From contig NZ_CP029255.1 of assembly GCF_003122385.1 (NCBI RefSeq), forward strand, positions 3,100,001-3,164,000: 64,000 nucleotides of DNA, read 5' to 3'. Of the stretch, positions 41,716-51,039 are shown one piece after another. Position 1 is the stretch's first letter, and the number at the start of each line of letters is the position of its first letter. Made by a program: the position numbers and the translations under genes. Origin of the DNA: Flavobacterium crocinum (lineage in GTDB: Bacteria > Bacteroidota > Bacteroidia > Flavobacteriales > Flavobacteriaceae). The notes beneath the pieces were generated by a model. It was not told where the DNA came from and ran no database searches. It was given only the letters and a program-made list of their open reading frames with translations.

Positions 41716-43083
41716 TTACAGTTTAAAATTCTTTTCAATCGCTCTAATCATTTCTCCGGCAACATCTTTGTTGGTTGCGCCTTCGATGCCTTCAAGACCT
41801 GGGGAAGAGTTTACTTCTAATAATAACGGACCTTTTGAAGAACGAATAATATCAACACCGGCCACTTTTAAATCCATTGCTTTTGCGGCTTTAATAGCGA
41901 TCTTTTTTTCTTCAGCAGTCACTTTGATTACAGATGCAGTTCCGCCAAGATGAATATTAGCTCTGAATTCGCCTGGCATGGCTTCACGCTGAATTGCGGC
42001 AACCACTTTTCCGTCAATCACAAAACAACGAATATCTTTTCCGTTAGCCTCTTTGATGAATTCCTGAACTAAGATATTAGCATTTAAACTTTTAAAAGCA
42101 TTGATAACACTTTCTGCAGCTTTTTTGGTTTCGGCTAAAACGACACCTTTTCCTTGTGTTCCTTCTAATAATTTTACAATTAAAGGTGAACCGCCTACCA
42201 TTTTAATTAGATTGTCTGTATCGAGCGGAGAATTGGCAAATCCGGTCGTTGGAATATCAATTCCGCTATTCAATAATAATTGCAGTGAATACAATTTATC
42301 ACGAGATTGTGTAATTGCTGTCGCCGAATTCAAAACAAAAACCTTCAAAGCTTCAAACTGACGCGTTAAAGCACAGCCATAAAAAGTAATGCTCGGTCTG
42401 ATTCTTGGAATAATAGCATCAAATTCGTTAAGGATTTTTCCGCCTCTGTAATGAATTTCAGGTTTTTTTGCGTCCAGTTTCATGTAGCATTCCTTTATGT
42501 TCAGGAAATGCATTTCGTGTCCGCGCATTTCGCCGGCTTCCATGATTCTTTTGTTGCTGTATAGTTCAGGATTACTGGCTAAAAGACCAATTCGTAAACC
42601 TGTTTTTGCTTTTTCTGAATTTTGATATAATTCTTTAAGAGATTCCGGAGTAGGTTGGCCTAAGAGATATTTTTGTTCCGGATCAACCAAAACCCTTCCG
42701 CTCATCGCTTCACGCCCTAAAAGCATTCTAAATCCCATAGAATCGCGATTAGTTAAAGTCATTTCGATTGGCCATTTAGTGTCGCCAATTTTTAAGCTGG
42801 TCTGAATTACATAACGATGTTCTCTAAAACCGCTTGAACTTTTTACGATTCGTTTGTCAACCAAAGGTGCTTCACAATGAATAATGGTTTTAATATTATT
42901 CTGAATTGGATTAATATCAAATTTAACCCAATTGGCATCATTTTTTATAAAAGGAGCTATGTTTAGAGCGTGCATTGCCGAAGTTTTAGCGCCGGAATCA
43001 ACACGAGCCTTGATTGTCGGGATTCCAAGTTCTGGAAATGAGCACCATTCTTCACTGCCTAAAATGACTTTGTTTTGAAGCAT
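41716..43083 (-). CDS. Fusion of ATP-dependent zinc protease (RimB-like) domain and RimK-type ATP-grasp ligase
   Basis: 455 residues in two parts. Residues about 5-140 are a retropepsin-like Zn-protease domain ([19 protein letters not shown] carries the catalytic Asp; [25 protein letters not shown]). Residues about 155-455 are RimK/ATP-grasp: [52 protein letters not shown] (ATP loop), [30 protein letters not shown]. RimK adds glutamate to the C-terminus of ribosomal protein S6 or related targets. Fusion with the protease half is unusual outside this phylum, and the direction of the reaction here cannot be told. Confidence 0.85.
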   Translation of the reverse strand: MLQNKVILGSEEWCSFPELGIPTIKARVDSGAKTSAMHALNIAPFIKNDANWVKFDINPIQNNIKTIIHCEAPLVDKRIVKSSSGFREHRYVIQTSLKIGDTKWPIEMTLTNRDSMGFRMLLGREAMSGRVLVDPEQKYLLGQPTPESLKELYQNSEKAKTGLRIGLLASNPELYSNKRIMEAGEMRGHEMHFLNIKECYMKLDAKKPEIHYRGGKILNEFDAIIPRIRPSITFYGCALTRQFEALKVFVLNSATAITQSRDKLYSLQLLLNSGIDIPTTGFANSPLDTDNLIKMVGGSPLIVKLLEGTQGKGVVLAETKKAAESVINAFKSLNANILVQEFIKEANGKDIRCFVIDGKVVAAIQREAMPGEFRANIHLGGTASVIKVTAEEKKIAIKAAKAMDLKVAGVDIIRSSKGPLLLEVNSSPGLEGIEGATNKDVAGEMIRAIEKNFKL

Positions 43084-43126
43084 ATGTTTTTATTTAGTTT
43101 TATGATCTGTTGGTTGTAATTATTTT

Positions 43127-43268
43127 AAACACATAGAAACATAGTATTTGAAACTGGATAAAAGGCGTTTCACTTGCATAAATTCACATAGTTTGTTATG
43201 TGTTAGAAACTAGTTTCTTTTGATTTTCCTTTCTTTAGTAAAGTAAAAATCTATGTTTCTATGTGTTT
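43127..43268. repeat. Repeat family D, complete element with 18-bp inverted ends
   Basis: AAACACATAGAAACATAG (43127-43144) and its exact reverse complement at 43251-43268 frame 106 bp. Left-flank internal sequence AAAGGCGTTTCACTT (43161-43175) also occurs, inverted, at 20583-20597 next to ACTATG.TTCTATGTGTTT. This gap (43084-43431) has no gene. Confidence 0.75.
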
Positions 43269-43362
43269 AAATGTTTTTTTTAATTTCACTACCCAACAGG
43301 TTTTGTTTTAGAATTTAAATTCAAAAATAGCTATTTGCTTTTACTAAAGATAGTGATTTCTT

Positions 43363-43401
43363 TAAAAAAAATACCCGTTATGTTATGAAAACGTAACGGG
43401 T
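43363..43401 (-). terminator. Terminator of clpC
   Basis: Stem ACCCGTTA (43373-43380) / TAACGGGT (43394-43401), with a nine-base A-run on the plus strand giving the U-tract in the clpC transcript. Confidence 0.8.
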
Positions 43402-43431
43402 AAGTTATTTCTGTTATAAATTTTAACTAAT

Positions 43432-45978
43432 TTACTGATTTGTCGGCTCTTCGGCTTTGTGAATTTCTACTGATAATTCTTGTGAATCATCTTTTAAGTC
43501 CATTAAGATTTCATCTCCGGAATGAATTTTCGAAGTGATGATTTCTTCTGCTAACAAATCTTCAACGTATTTCTGAATTGCTCTTTTTAATGGTCTCGCT
43601 CCAAATTGTTTATCAAAACCTTTTTCAGCAATAAATGCTTTGGCTTTGTCTGTTAAGCTTAATTTGTAACCTAACTCTGCAATACGAGAATATAGTTTTT
43701 TCAATTCGATTTCGATAATCAAGTCGATATCAGCTTTTTCTAAAGCATTAAATACAATTACGTCATCAATTCTGTTTAAGAACTCAGGAGCAAAAGTTTT
43801 CTTCAATGCATTTTCGATAATACTTTTTGAATTTTCATCAGCCTGAGCTGTTCTTGCAGCAGTACCAAATCCAACTCCTTGTCCAAAATCTTTCAATTGG
43901 CGTGCACCAACGTTAGATGTCATAATAATGATGGTATTTTTAAAGTCAATTTTACGACCTAAACTATCAGTTAAATATCCATCATCTAAAACCTGAAGCA
44001 TCATATTGAATACATCCGGGTGTGCTTTTTCAATCTCGTCTAAAAGAACTACACAGTAAGGTTTTCTGCGAACTTTTTCAGTCAATTGACCGCCTTCTTC
44101 GTACCCGACATATCCCGGAGGCGCTCCAACTAAACGAGAAATCGCAAATTTCTCCATGTATTCACTCATATCGATACGAACTAAAGCATCTTCAGAGTCA
44201 AATAATTCTTTTGCTAATACTTTTGCTAATTGCGTTTTACCAACACCAGTCTGACCTAAGAAAATGAATGAACCAATTGGTTTGTTCGGATCTTTAAGTC
44301 CGGCTCTGTTACGTTGAATAGAACGTGCAATTTTAAGAACGGCATCATTTTGACCAATTACTTTGTTCTGAATTAATTCAGGCAATTGAGCCAATTTGTT
44401 GCTTTCTGTTTGTGCAATTCTGTTTACAGGAATTCCAGTCATCATCGAAACAACATCGGCTACGTTATCTTCTGTAACTTCAATTCTGTTGTTTTTAGAA
44501 TCTTCTTCCCATTGTTCTTGTGCTAGAGCAAGGTCTTTTTCGATACGTTTTTCATCATCACGAAGTTTTGCTGCCTCTTCATATTTTTGTTTTTTAACAA
44601 CCATATTTTTAAGCTCACGAACTTCTTCTAACTGACGCTCTAAATCCAGAATTTGTTTTGGAACATCAATATTGGTAATGTGTACGCGTGATCCTGCTTC
44701 ATCCATTGCATCAATAGCTTTGTCCGGTAAGAAACGCTCAGACATATATCTGTTGGTTAACTTAACACAAGCTTCAATAGCTTCCGGAGTATAAGTCACA
44801 TTGTGGTGATCTTCGTATTTATCTTTTACGTTGTTCAAAATAGCGATTGTTTCTTCAACAGAAGTTGGTTCTACAATTACTTTTTGGAAACGTCTTTCTA
44901 AAGCACCATCTTTTTCAATATACTGTCTATACTCATCAAGAGTAGTAGCACCAATACATTGAATTTCTCCTCTTGCTAAAGCAGGTTTGAACATATTGGA
45001 AGCATCAAGTGAACCTGTTGCTCCGCCGGCACCTACAATAGTGTGGATCTCATCAATAAAAAGAATAATATCATCGTTTTTTTCAAGCTCGTTCATCACG
45101 GCTTTCATTCTTTCTTCAAACTGTCCTCTGTATTTAGTTCCGGCAACTAAACTGGCTAAATCTAAAGTAACAACACGTTTGTGGAAAAGGATACGGGATA
45201 CTTTCTTTTGAATAATACGTAAGGCAAGTCCTTCTGCGATAGCAGATTTACCAACCCCAGGTTCTCCAATAAGAAGTGGATTATTCTTTTTTCTACGGCT
45301 TAGAATTTGCGAAACACGTTCAATTTCTTTTTCGCGTCCCACAACTGGATCTAGTTTCCCTTCTTCAGCCATTTCTGTTAAATCTCTCCCAAAATTATCC
45401 AATACCGGAGTCTTGGATTTTTTGTTTGACTTATTGGCGGGATTATTAAAACTACTTTCTTTTAGACTGTCATCTTGTCCTGAATCGTCATTGTACGATT
45501 CGTTTCTTGGCAAGTTTTCTAAGAATTCTTCTTCGTTTGGAGTCATATTTAAATACTGTTCTTTAGCTACGTCATAATCAATTTTTAGTTTATTCAGCAG
45601 CTTGGTTGTTGGATCGTTTTCGTTGCGCAAGATACATAATAGCAGGTGTGCCGTGCTTATTGATGAACTTTGAAATACTTTTGCTTCAAGAAAAGTGGTC
45701 TTCAGGGCTCTTTCGGCCTGTCGGGTAAGATGAAGGTTTTTCTTTTCTGCATTTACTTCAACGCTCAGGTTGGCAGGGCTAAGTATTTCTACTTTCCTAC
45801 GTAAATGATCTAAATCGACAGCCAGGTTATTAAGTATATGAATAGCTTTTCCGTTACCATCTCTTAAAATACCCAGCATGAGATGTTCTGTACCAATAAA
45901 GTCGTGGCCTAAACGTAATGCCTCTTCTTTACTGTACGTAATAACATCTTTTACTCTTGGTGAAAAATTATCATCCAT
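43432..45978 (-). CDS. clpC: Clp protease ATP-binding subunit ClpC
   Basis: Hsp100 unfoldase that feeds proteins to ClpP. 848 residues with the full ClpC order: N-domain (about 5-140, FSPRVKDVITYSKEEALRLG), linker, AAA-1 (Walker A GEPGVGKSA near 240; ATTLDEYRQYIEKDGALERRF), UVR-type middle region (LERQLEEVRELKNMVVKKQK), and AAA-2 (GQTGVGKTQ near 570; ARPLKRAIQKYVEDLLAEEI). The 5' side carries an unusual dyad, CTGTCA-N8-TGACAG, at 46037-46056. It is divergent from gyrA. No CtsR or McsA/McsB genes are adjacent, as expected outside Firmicutes. Confidence 0.95.
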   Translation of the reverse strand: MDDNFSPRVKDVITYSKEEALRLGHDFIGTEHLMLGILRDGNGKAIHILNNLAVDLDHLRRKVEILSPANLSVEVNAEKKNLHLTRQAERALKTTFLEAKVFQSSSISTAHLLLCILRNENDPTTKLLNKLKIDYDVAKEQYLNMTPNEEEFLENLPRNESYNDDSGQDDSLKESSFNNPANKSNKKSKTPVLDNFGRDLTEMAEEGKLDPVVGREKEIERVSQILSRRKKNNPLLIGEPGVGKSAIAEGLALRIIQKKVSRILFHKRVVTLDLASLVAGTKYRGQFEERMKAVMNELEKNDDIILFIDEIHTIVGAGGATGSLDASNMFKPALARGEIQCIGATTLDEYRQYIEKDGALERRFQKVIVEPTSVEETIAILNNVKDKYEDHHNVTYTPEAIEACVKLTNRYMSERFLPDKAIDAMDEAGSRVHITNIDVPKQILDLERQLEEVRELKNMVVKKQKYEEAAKLRDDEKRIEKDLALAQEQWEEDSKNNRIEVTEDNVADVVSMMTGIPVNRIAQTESNKLAQLPELIQNKVIGQNDAVLKIARSIQRNRAGLKDPNKPIGSFIFLGQTGVGKTQLAKVLAKELFDSEDALVRIDMSEYMEKFAISRLVGAPPGYVGYEEGGQLTEKVRRKPYCVVLLDEIEKAHPDVFNMMLQVLDDGYLTDSLGRKIDFKNTIIIMTSNVGARQLKDFGQGVGFGTAARTAQADENSKSIIENALKKTFAPEFLNRIDDVIVFNALEKADIDLIIEIELKKLYSRIAELGYKLSLTDKAKAFIAEKGFDKQFGARPLKRAIQKYVEDLLAEEIITSKIHSGDEILMDLKDDSQELSVEIHKAEEPTNQ

Positions 45979-46036
45979 AATATATAATTGGTATTGTAAA
46001 TTTAGTGAATTACTGTTTTAAAAACAAAAACCGTAC

Positions 46037-46056
46037 CTGTCAAGATCTCCTGACAG
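46037..46056. promoter_or_regulatory. Dyad CTGTCA-N8-TGACAG in the clpC/gyrA divergent region
   Basis: A perfect 6-bp inverted repeat 59 bp upstream of the clpC start. It may be a regulator site or a leader hairpin. A second short hairpin (AAGCGTT / AACGCTT) lies near 46083-46099. No sigma-32-type sequence recognised. Confidence 0.3.
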
Positions 46057-46235
46057 CTAATAGACGAAAAAAAAGAGAATAAAAGCGTTAAAAAACGCTT
46101 AATTTATTAACTAAAAGCCAAAATAAAGTTGTTAATAAATCATTTAAATAAGTGTAAGGAAATAGCTGAAAAAATTTTAAAAAAACGTATCTTGGCACGC
46201 TTTGAAACTATTATAATTATTTAATATAACAACTT

Positions 46236-48875
46236 ATGTCTGAAGGAGAAAAGTTAATTCCTATTAACATTGAAGATGAAATGAAATCAGCTTACATCGA
46301 TTATTCGATGTCAGTAATTGTATCAAGAGCACTTCCTGATGTTAGAGATGGCTTGAAACCAGTGCATCGAAGAGTTCTTTATGGAATGTATGATTTGGGA
46401 GTAACTTCAAGATCTGCCCATAAAAAATCTGCAAGAATCGTGGGAGAGGTTCTGGGTAAGTACCACCCGCACGGAGATACCTCTGTTTATGACGCAATGG
46501 TTCGTATGGCTCAGGAGTGGAGTATGCGATATTTATTAGTTGATGGTCAAGGTAACTTTGGATCTGTCGATGGAGATAGTCCGGCAGCAATGCGTTATAC
46601 TGAGGCCAGAATGCGCAAAATTTCTGAGGAAATTATGGCAGATATCGAAAAAGAAACTGTTGATTTTCAGCTAAACTTTGACGATACTTTATATGAACCA
46701 AAAGTAATGCCTACAAAAGTTCCGACTTTATTAGTAAATGGAGCAACAGGTATTGCAGTTGGTATGGCAACCAATATGCCACCACACAATTTAACTGAAG
46801 TTATCAATGGTACTTTAGCGTACTTAGATAATAACGATATTGAAGTTGACGAATTAATGACACATATTAAAGCGCCAGATTTTCCAACTGGTGGTGTAAT
46901 ATATGGTTATGAAGGTGTTCGTGAAGCTTTTAAAACGGGTAGAGGCCGTATTGTAATGCGTGCGAAAGTTGGTTTTGAAGAGGTTGATGGAAGAGAATGT
47001 ATCATTGTAACTGAAATTCCTTATCAGGTTAACAAAGCCGAGATGATCAAACGTACGGCTGATCTAGTTAACGAGAAAAAAATAGAAGGTATTGCTAATA
47101 TCCGTGATGAATCGGATAGGACAGGTATGCGTATCGTTTATATTTTAAAACGTGATGCTACGCCAAACGTGGTTTTAAATACTTTATATAAGTATACTCA
47201 ATTGCAATCTTCTTTTAGTGTAAATAATATTGCATTAGTAAAAGGACGTCCTCAATTATTGAATCTGAAAGATATGATTCATTATTTCATTGAGCACCGT
47301 CACGATGTAGTAGTAAGAAGAACGCAGTTTGAATTGCGTAAAGCAGAAGAAAGAGCGCATATTTTAGAAGGTTTAATTATTGCTTCTGATAATATTGATG
47401 AAGTAATTGCGTTAATTAGAGGATCTAAAAATACTGATGAGGCAAGAGAGAAATTAATCGAAAGATTTAAATTGTCAGATATTCAGGCTCGTGCGATTGT
47501 TGAGATGCGTTTACGTCAGTTAACAGGTCTGGAGCAGGATAAATTAAGAGCTGAATTTGACGAATTAATGAAGTTAATTGAGCATTTGAAAGCTTTATTA
47601 GCAGATGTTAATTTAAGAACTGACTTAATTAAAGAAGAACTTACTGAAATCCGTGATAAATATGGAGATGATCGTCGTTCTCAAATCGAATATTCTGGTG
47701 GTGATGTAAGTATTGAGGATTTAATTGCTGACGAAAGTGTGGTTATTACAATTTCACATGCAGGTTATATCAAACGTACAAACTTATCAGAATATAAAAC
47801 TCAAAATAGAGGTGGGGTTGGGCAGAAGAGTGCCGGAACAAGAGATCAGGATTTCTTGGAGCACATGTTCGTAGCTACAAACCACCAATATATGATGTTC
47901 TTTACACAGAAAGGAAAATGTTTCTGGATGCGTGTTTATGAAATTCCTGAAGGTAGTAAAACAGCAAAAGGTAGAGCAATTCAGAATCTTGTAAATATTG
48001 AAAGCGATGATAAAGTAAAAGCTTTTATTTGCACACAAGACTTAAAAGATAAAGATTACATCAATACACATAACCTTGTAATGGTTACTAAAAAAGGCCA
48101 GGTGAAGAAAACTTCTTTAGAGAAATATTCTAAACCGAGAGCAAATGGTGTAGCAGCTATTACTATTAAAGAAGGAGATGAATTAATCGGAGCACAGTTA
48201 ACGAACGGAGAAAGCCAAATTATTATGGCTGTGAAGTCTGGTAAATTGGTTCGTTTTGAGGAAACTAAAACGCGTCCGATGGGAAGAACGGCTTCAGGAG
48301 TTCGTGGTATTACTTTAAAAGATGATTCGGATGAAGTAATCGGAATGGTAACTGTTGATAAAAATGATATTACGGAATCTCAGATTTTAGTAGTAACTGA
48401 AAACGGATACGGAAAACGTACCAAATTAGTTGACGAAGACGGAGAAGATGTATATAGAATTACAAACCGTGGAGGTAAAGGGGTTAAAACGCTTAACATT
48501 ACTGAAAAAACAGGTAAATTGATTTCTATCAATGCTGTAACTGACGCGGATGATTTAATGATTATCAATAAATCCGGATTGACAATTAGAATGGCAATTG
48601 ATGATTTACGTGTTATGGGACGTGCAACTCAGGGTGTCAGATTGATTAATCTTAAAGGGAAAGATTCTATCGCCGCCGTTACAAAAGTAATGAAAGATGA
48701 TGCTGAAGAAGTAGTTGTGGATGAAGATGGAAACGTGATTGAGTCCGGAATTGAAAGAGTTAAACCGGATTTGGAAGTTTTGGAAGATGATGGACCTGTA
48801 GAAGACGATGATGATTCTGATGATGAAGTAATTGATGATGAAGAGGATGCCGAAGAAGAGGAGTCTGAAGAATAA
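46236..48875 (+). CDS. gyrA: DNA gyrase subunit A
   Basis: Type II topoisomerase subunit. 879 residues. The active-site Tyr is Y121 in [11 protein letters not shown]. The fluoroquinolone-region residues equivalent to E. coli Ser83/Asp87 are Thr82 and Asp86, so no high-level resistance substitution is obvious. The C-terminal six-bladed wrapping domain includes a GyrA-box-like [11 protein letters not shown] very acidic tail of about 40 residues ([20 protein letters not shown]) ends the protein. The gene is divergent from clpC. The next gene (TPR) starts 44 bp downstream, so co-transcription is likely. Confidence 0.97.
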   Translation: MSEGEKLIPINIEDEMKSAYIDYSMSVIVSRALPDVRDGLKPVHRRVLYGMYDLGVTSRSAHKKSARIVGEVLGKYHPHGDTSVYDAMVRMAQEWSMRYLLVDGQGNFGSVDGDSPAAMRYTEARMRKISEEIMADIEKETVDFQLNFDDTLYEPKVMPTKVPTLLVNGATGIAVGMATNMPPHNLTEVINGTLAYLDNNDIEVDELMTHIKAPDFPTGGVIYGYEGVREAFKTGRGRIVMRAKVGFEEVDGRECIIVTEIPYQVNKAEMIKRTADLVNEKKIEGIANIRDESDRTGMRIVYILKRDATPNVVLNTLYKYTQLQSSFSVNNIALVKGRPQLLNLKDMIHYFIEHRHDVVVRRTQFELRKAEERAHILEGLIIASDNIDEVIALIRGSKNTDEAREKLIERFKLSDIQARAIVEMRLRQLTGLEQDKLRAEFDELMKLIEHLKALLADVNLRTDLIKEELTEIRDKYGDDRRSQIEYSGGDVSIEDLIADESVVITISHAGYIKRTNLSEYKTQNRGGVGQKSAGTRDQDFLEHMFVATNHQYMMFFTQKGKCFWMRVYEIPEGSKTAKGRAIQNLVNIESDDKVKAFICTQDLKDKDYINTHNLVMVTKKGQVKKTSLEKYSKPRANGVAAITIKEGDELIGAQLTNGESQIIMAVKSGKLVRFEETKTRPMGRTASGVRGITLKDDSDEVIGMVTVDKNDITESQILVVTENGYGKRTKLVDEDGEDVYRITNRGGKGVKTLNITEKTGKLISINAVTDADDLMIINKSGLTIRMAIDDLRVMGRATQGVRLINLKGKDSIAAVTKVMKDDAEEVVVDEDGNVIESGIERVKPDLEVLEDDGPVEDDDDSDDEVIDDEEDAEEEESEE

Positions 48876-48919
48876 TTAAAATAGAATAAAAAGAAATTTA
48901 AATACAAATAAATATCACT

Positions 48920-50188
48920 ATGAAAAGTAAATATGTAATACTTGCTTCAGCATTATTGATCTCTATGGCTTCTTTTGCACAAAAAGATCAGATTAAAGGT
49001 GCTGAAAAAGCTTTAAAAGGAGGAGATGCTCAGGGAGCAATTACAATTTTAAATGATGCTGAAAATATGGTTGCAAATGCTAAAGATACAGAGCAGGCGC
49101 AATTTTATTTTGTAAAAGGAAATGCTTATTTAGAGCTTGCTGATAAAAAAGTAGAAGAAAGCAAAAACTTAACTGCTGCAGCTGAAAGTTACAAGAAATT
49201 AATTGAGATTGAAAAAACTTCAGGAAAACAGAAGTATTCAACTCAGGCAGCGACTTCTATTAGCAGTATCAAAGCAAAATTGATTAACTCTGCTATTGCA
49301 GATACTCAGTCAAACAAAAATGTTGAAGGAGCAAAAAAATTATATGATGCTTATGCTTTAGACAGAAATGATACAATTAACTTGTATTATGCGGCTTCAA
49401 CAGCGGTAAATGCACAAGATTTTGATCTTGCTTTGCCAATGTATGAGGAATTGAAAAAACTGAACTACTCTGGAAAAGGGACTTTGTTTTTAGCTTCAAA
49501 TAAAGCGAGTGGTAACGAAGATAACTTTGCTAATGCTAAAGAAAGAGATATGGCTGTAAAATTAGGTACTCACGAAAAACCTAAAACAGAAGCTATTCCT
49601 TCAAAAAGAGGTGAAATCTACAAAAACTTAGCTTTGATCTTAGTTCAAAAAGGACGTACTGAAGAGGCTAAAAAAGCAATCGCAGATGCAAGAAAAGCAA
49701 ATCCGGAAGATACTTCTTTAATCTTAACTGAAGCTAATTTATATCTTGAGACTAAAGATTTTGATATGTACAAAAAATTAGTTGGTGAGGCTTTAGAGAA
49801 AGATCCAAACAATGCTGATTTAGTATTCAACTTAGGAGTAATTAGTTCAGGTGCAAAAAACAATGCAGACGCTGAGAAATATTACTTAAAAGCGATTGAA
49901 ATTAATCCTAACTATACAAATGCTTATTTAAATCTTGCTGCATTAAAATTAGAAGCAGAAAAACCGATCATTGATGAAATGAATAAATTAGGTACTTCTG
50001 CGAAAGATATGAAACGTTACGATGTTTTAAAAGCACAAAGAGAAAATGTTTTTAAAGGTGTAATTCCTTACCTTAAAAAAGCAAATGAGTTAGATCCTAA
50101 AAACGAAGATGTTTCTAAAACATTATTAGGGGTTTACAGTGCTCTTGAAATGACAGCTGAAGCTAAAGCATTAAAAGCTAAAATGTAA
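48920..50188 (+). CDS. Exported tetratricopeptide-repeat protein
   Basis: 422 residues. Signal peptide (MKSKYVILASALLISMASFA, cleaved before Gln) then at least five TPRs: KGGDAQGAITILNDAENMV, QAQFYFVKGNAYLELADK, ILVQKGRTEEAKKAIADARK, LVFNLGVISSGAKNNADAEKYYLKAIEINPNYTNAYLNLAALKLE. Predicted periplasmic or outer-membrane-associated scaffold. It follows gyrA without its own visible promoter. The precise partner is unknown. Confidence 0.85.
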   Translation: MKSKYVILASALLISMASFAQKDQIKGAEKALKGGDAQGAITILNDAENMVANAKDTEQAQFYFVKGNAYLELADKKVEESKNLTAAAESYKKLIEIEKTSGKQKYSTQAATSISSIKAKLINSAIADTQSNKNVEGAKKLYDAYALDRNDTINLYYAASTAVNAQDFDLALPMYEELKKLNYSGKGTLFLASNKASGNEDNFANAKERDMAVKLGTHEKPKTEAIPSKRGEIYKNLALILVQKGRTEEAKKAIADARKANPEDTSLILTEANLYLETKDFDMYKKLVGEALEKDPNNADLVFNLGVISSGAKNNADAEKYYLKAIEINPNYTNAYLNLAALKLEAEKPIIDEMNKLGTSAKDMKRYDVLKAQRENVFKGVIPYLKKANELDPKNEDVSKTLLGVYSALEMTAEAKALKAKM

Positions 50189-50210
50189 TAGGCTTTCGTT
50201 ATAAATAGAA

Positions 50211-50240
50211 AAAACCATTCGCTGCGGCGAATGGTTTTTT
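50211..50240 (+). terminator. Terminator of gyrA/TPR transcript
   Basis: Perfect stem AAAACCATTCG (50211-50221) / CGAATGGTTTT (50228-50238) with a T-run. Confidence 0.9.
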
Positions 50241-50256
50241 TTATGCTTAATTTTTT

Positions 50257-50676
50257 TTAGCTAATTAATTCAGCTGATAATGTAATTGTGGTATTTAATA
50301 ATTTAGAAATCGGACAGATTTCTTTTGCTTTATTGGCTGTAGCTGTAAATTCCTCTGCAGAAATTGATGGAACTTTTCCTTTTAGGTCTAAATGGATTAA
50401 AGTTATAGAACCATCTTCAAAGGTTACTGTCGCTTCTGTAGTTAAATCATCTGCAGTGAATCCTGCTTCGTTTAATAAAAAGCTTAATTGCATGGTAAAA
50501 CAGCCGGAATGAGCTGCTGCAACTAATTCTTCCGGGTTTGTACCAACACCGTCAGCGAATCTTGTTTTAAAAGAGAGTTGAGCATTATCTAAAGTGGTAC
50601 TTTGAGTACTAATAGTTCCTGTTCCTTCCATACCGGTTCCTTTCCAGTTGGCGTGTGCTTTTCTTGTAAATTTCAT
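50257..50676 (-). CDS. OsmC-family peroxide-reducing protein
   Basis: 139 residues of the OsmC/Ohr fold. The two active-site cysteines are visible in SGCFTMQLSFLL (about residue 58) and EICPISKLL (about residue 119). NPEELVAAAHSGCF is the family signature. Reduces organic hydroperoxides. A TATATTTG -7-like sequence lies about 65 bp upstream on the minus strand. The plus-strand side carries a family A repeat. Confidence 0.9.
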   Translation of the reverse strand: MKFTRKAHANWKGTGMEGTGTISTQSTTLDNAQLSFKTRFADGVGTNPEELVAAAHSGCFTMQLSFLLNEAGFTADDLTTEATVTFEDGSITLIHLDLKGKVPSISAEEFTATANKAKEICPISKLLNTTITLSAELIS

Positions 50677-50827
50677 TTGTGTGGTATTAAAATTAATAAA
50701 ATGTTGTTATTGGTTTGATTATCAAATGATAATGTGGTAAATCAAATATAATCAATATTTTACAGAATTGTTTTATAGAGTTTAACCAGAATGTTAAGTT
50801 TTTTCGATTGGTATGAATTTTATACCC

Positions 50828-50954
50828 AAAGCACGCAAGGTTTTTTTTATTACATTGTTCAGGTCAATAAAAAGTTCGCAAAGCTTTGTGCAGATCAAGC
50901 TTTGCGAACTTTACTTTTTCTATAAGGTGCAAATGAAAAAATCTTGCGTGCTTT
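50828..50954. repeat. Repeat family A, short copy
   Basis: Outer arms AAAGCACGCAAG (50828) / CTTGCGTGCTTT (ending 50954). Inner arms AGTTCGCAAAGCTT / AAGCTTTGCGAACT. Same nested plan as 16729-16872 with different outer sequence. The 362-bp gap 50677-51039 holds no gene. Confidence 0.75.
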
Positions 50955-50974
50955 GCGATATAGAAAAAGCATTC

Positions 50975-51018
50975 AAACAAAAAAAAGGTGTAATGAATAT
51001 CTCTCACTACACCTTTAT
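50975..51018 (-). terminator. Terminator of the DUF349 gene
   Basis: Stem AAAGGTGTA (50984-50992) / TACACCTTT (51008-51016), A-run on the plus strand. Confidence 0.75.
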
Positions 51019-51039
51019 ATAATTTGTTTTAACTCAGAT

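Noticed and set aside
45979..46235. tRNA or other RNA gene in the clpC/gyrA gap
   Set aside because: No cloverleaf or conserved T-loop sequence was found; only short dyads.
48629..48907. Minus-strand Ser-rich ORF over the gyrA tail
   Set aside because: It is the complement of the acidic GyrA C-terminal repeat (Asp/Glu codons read as Ser), not a gene.
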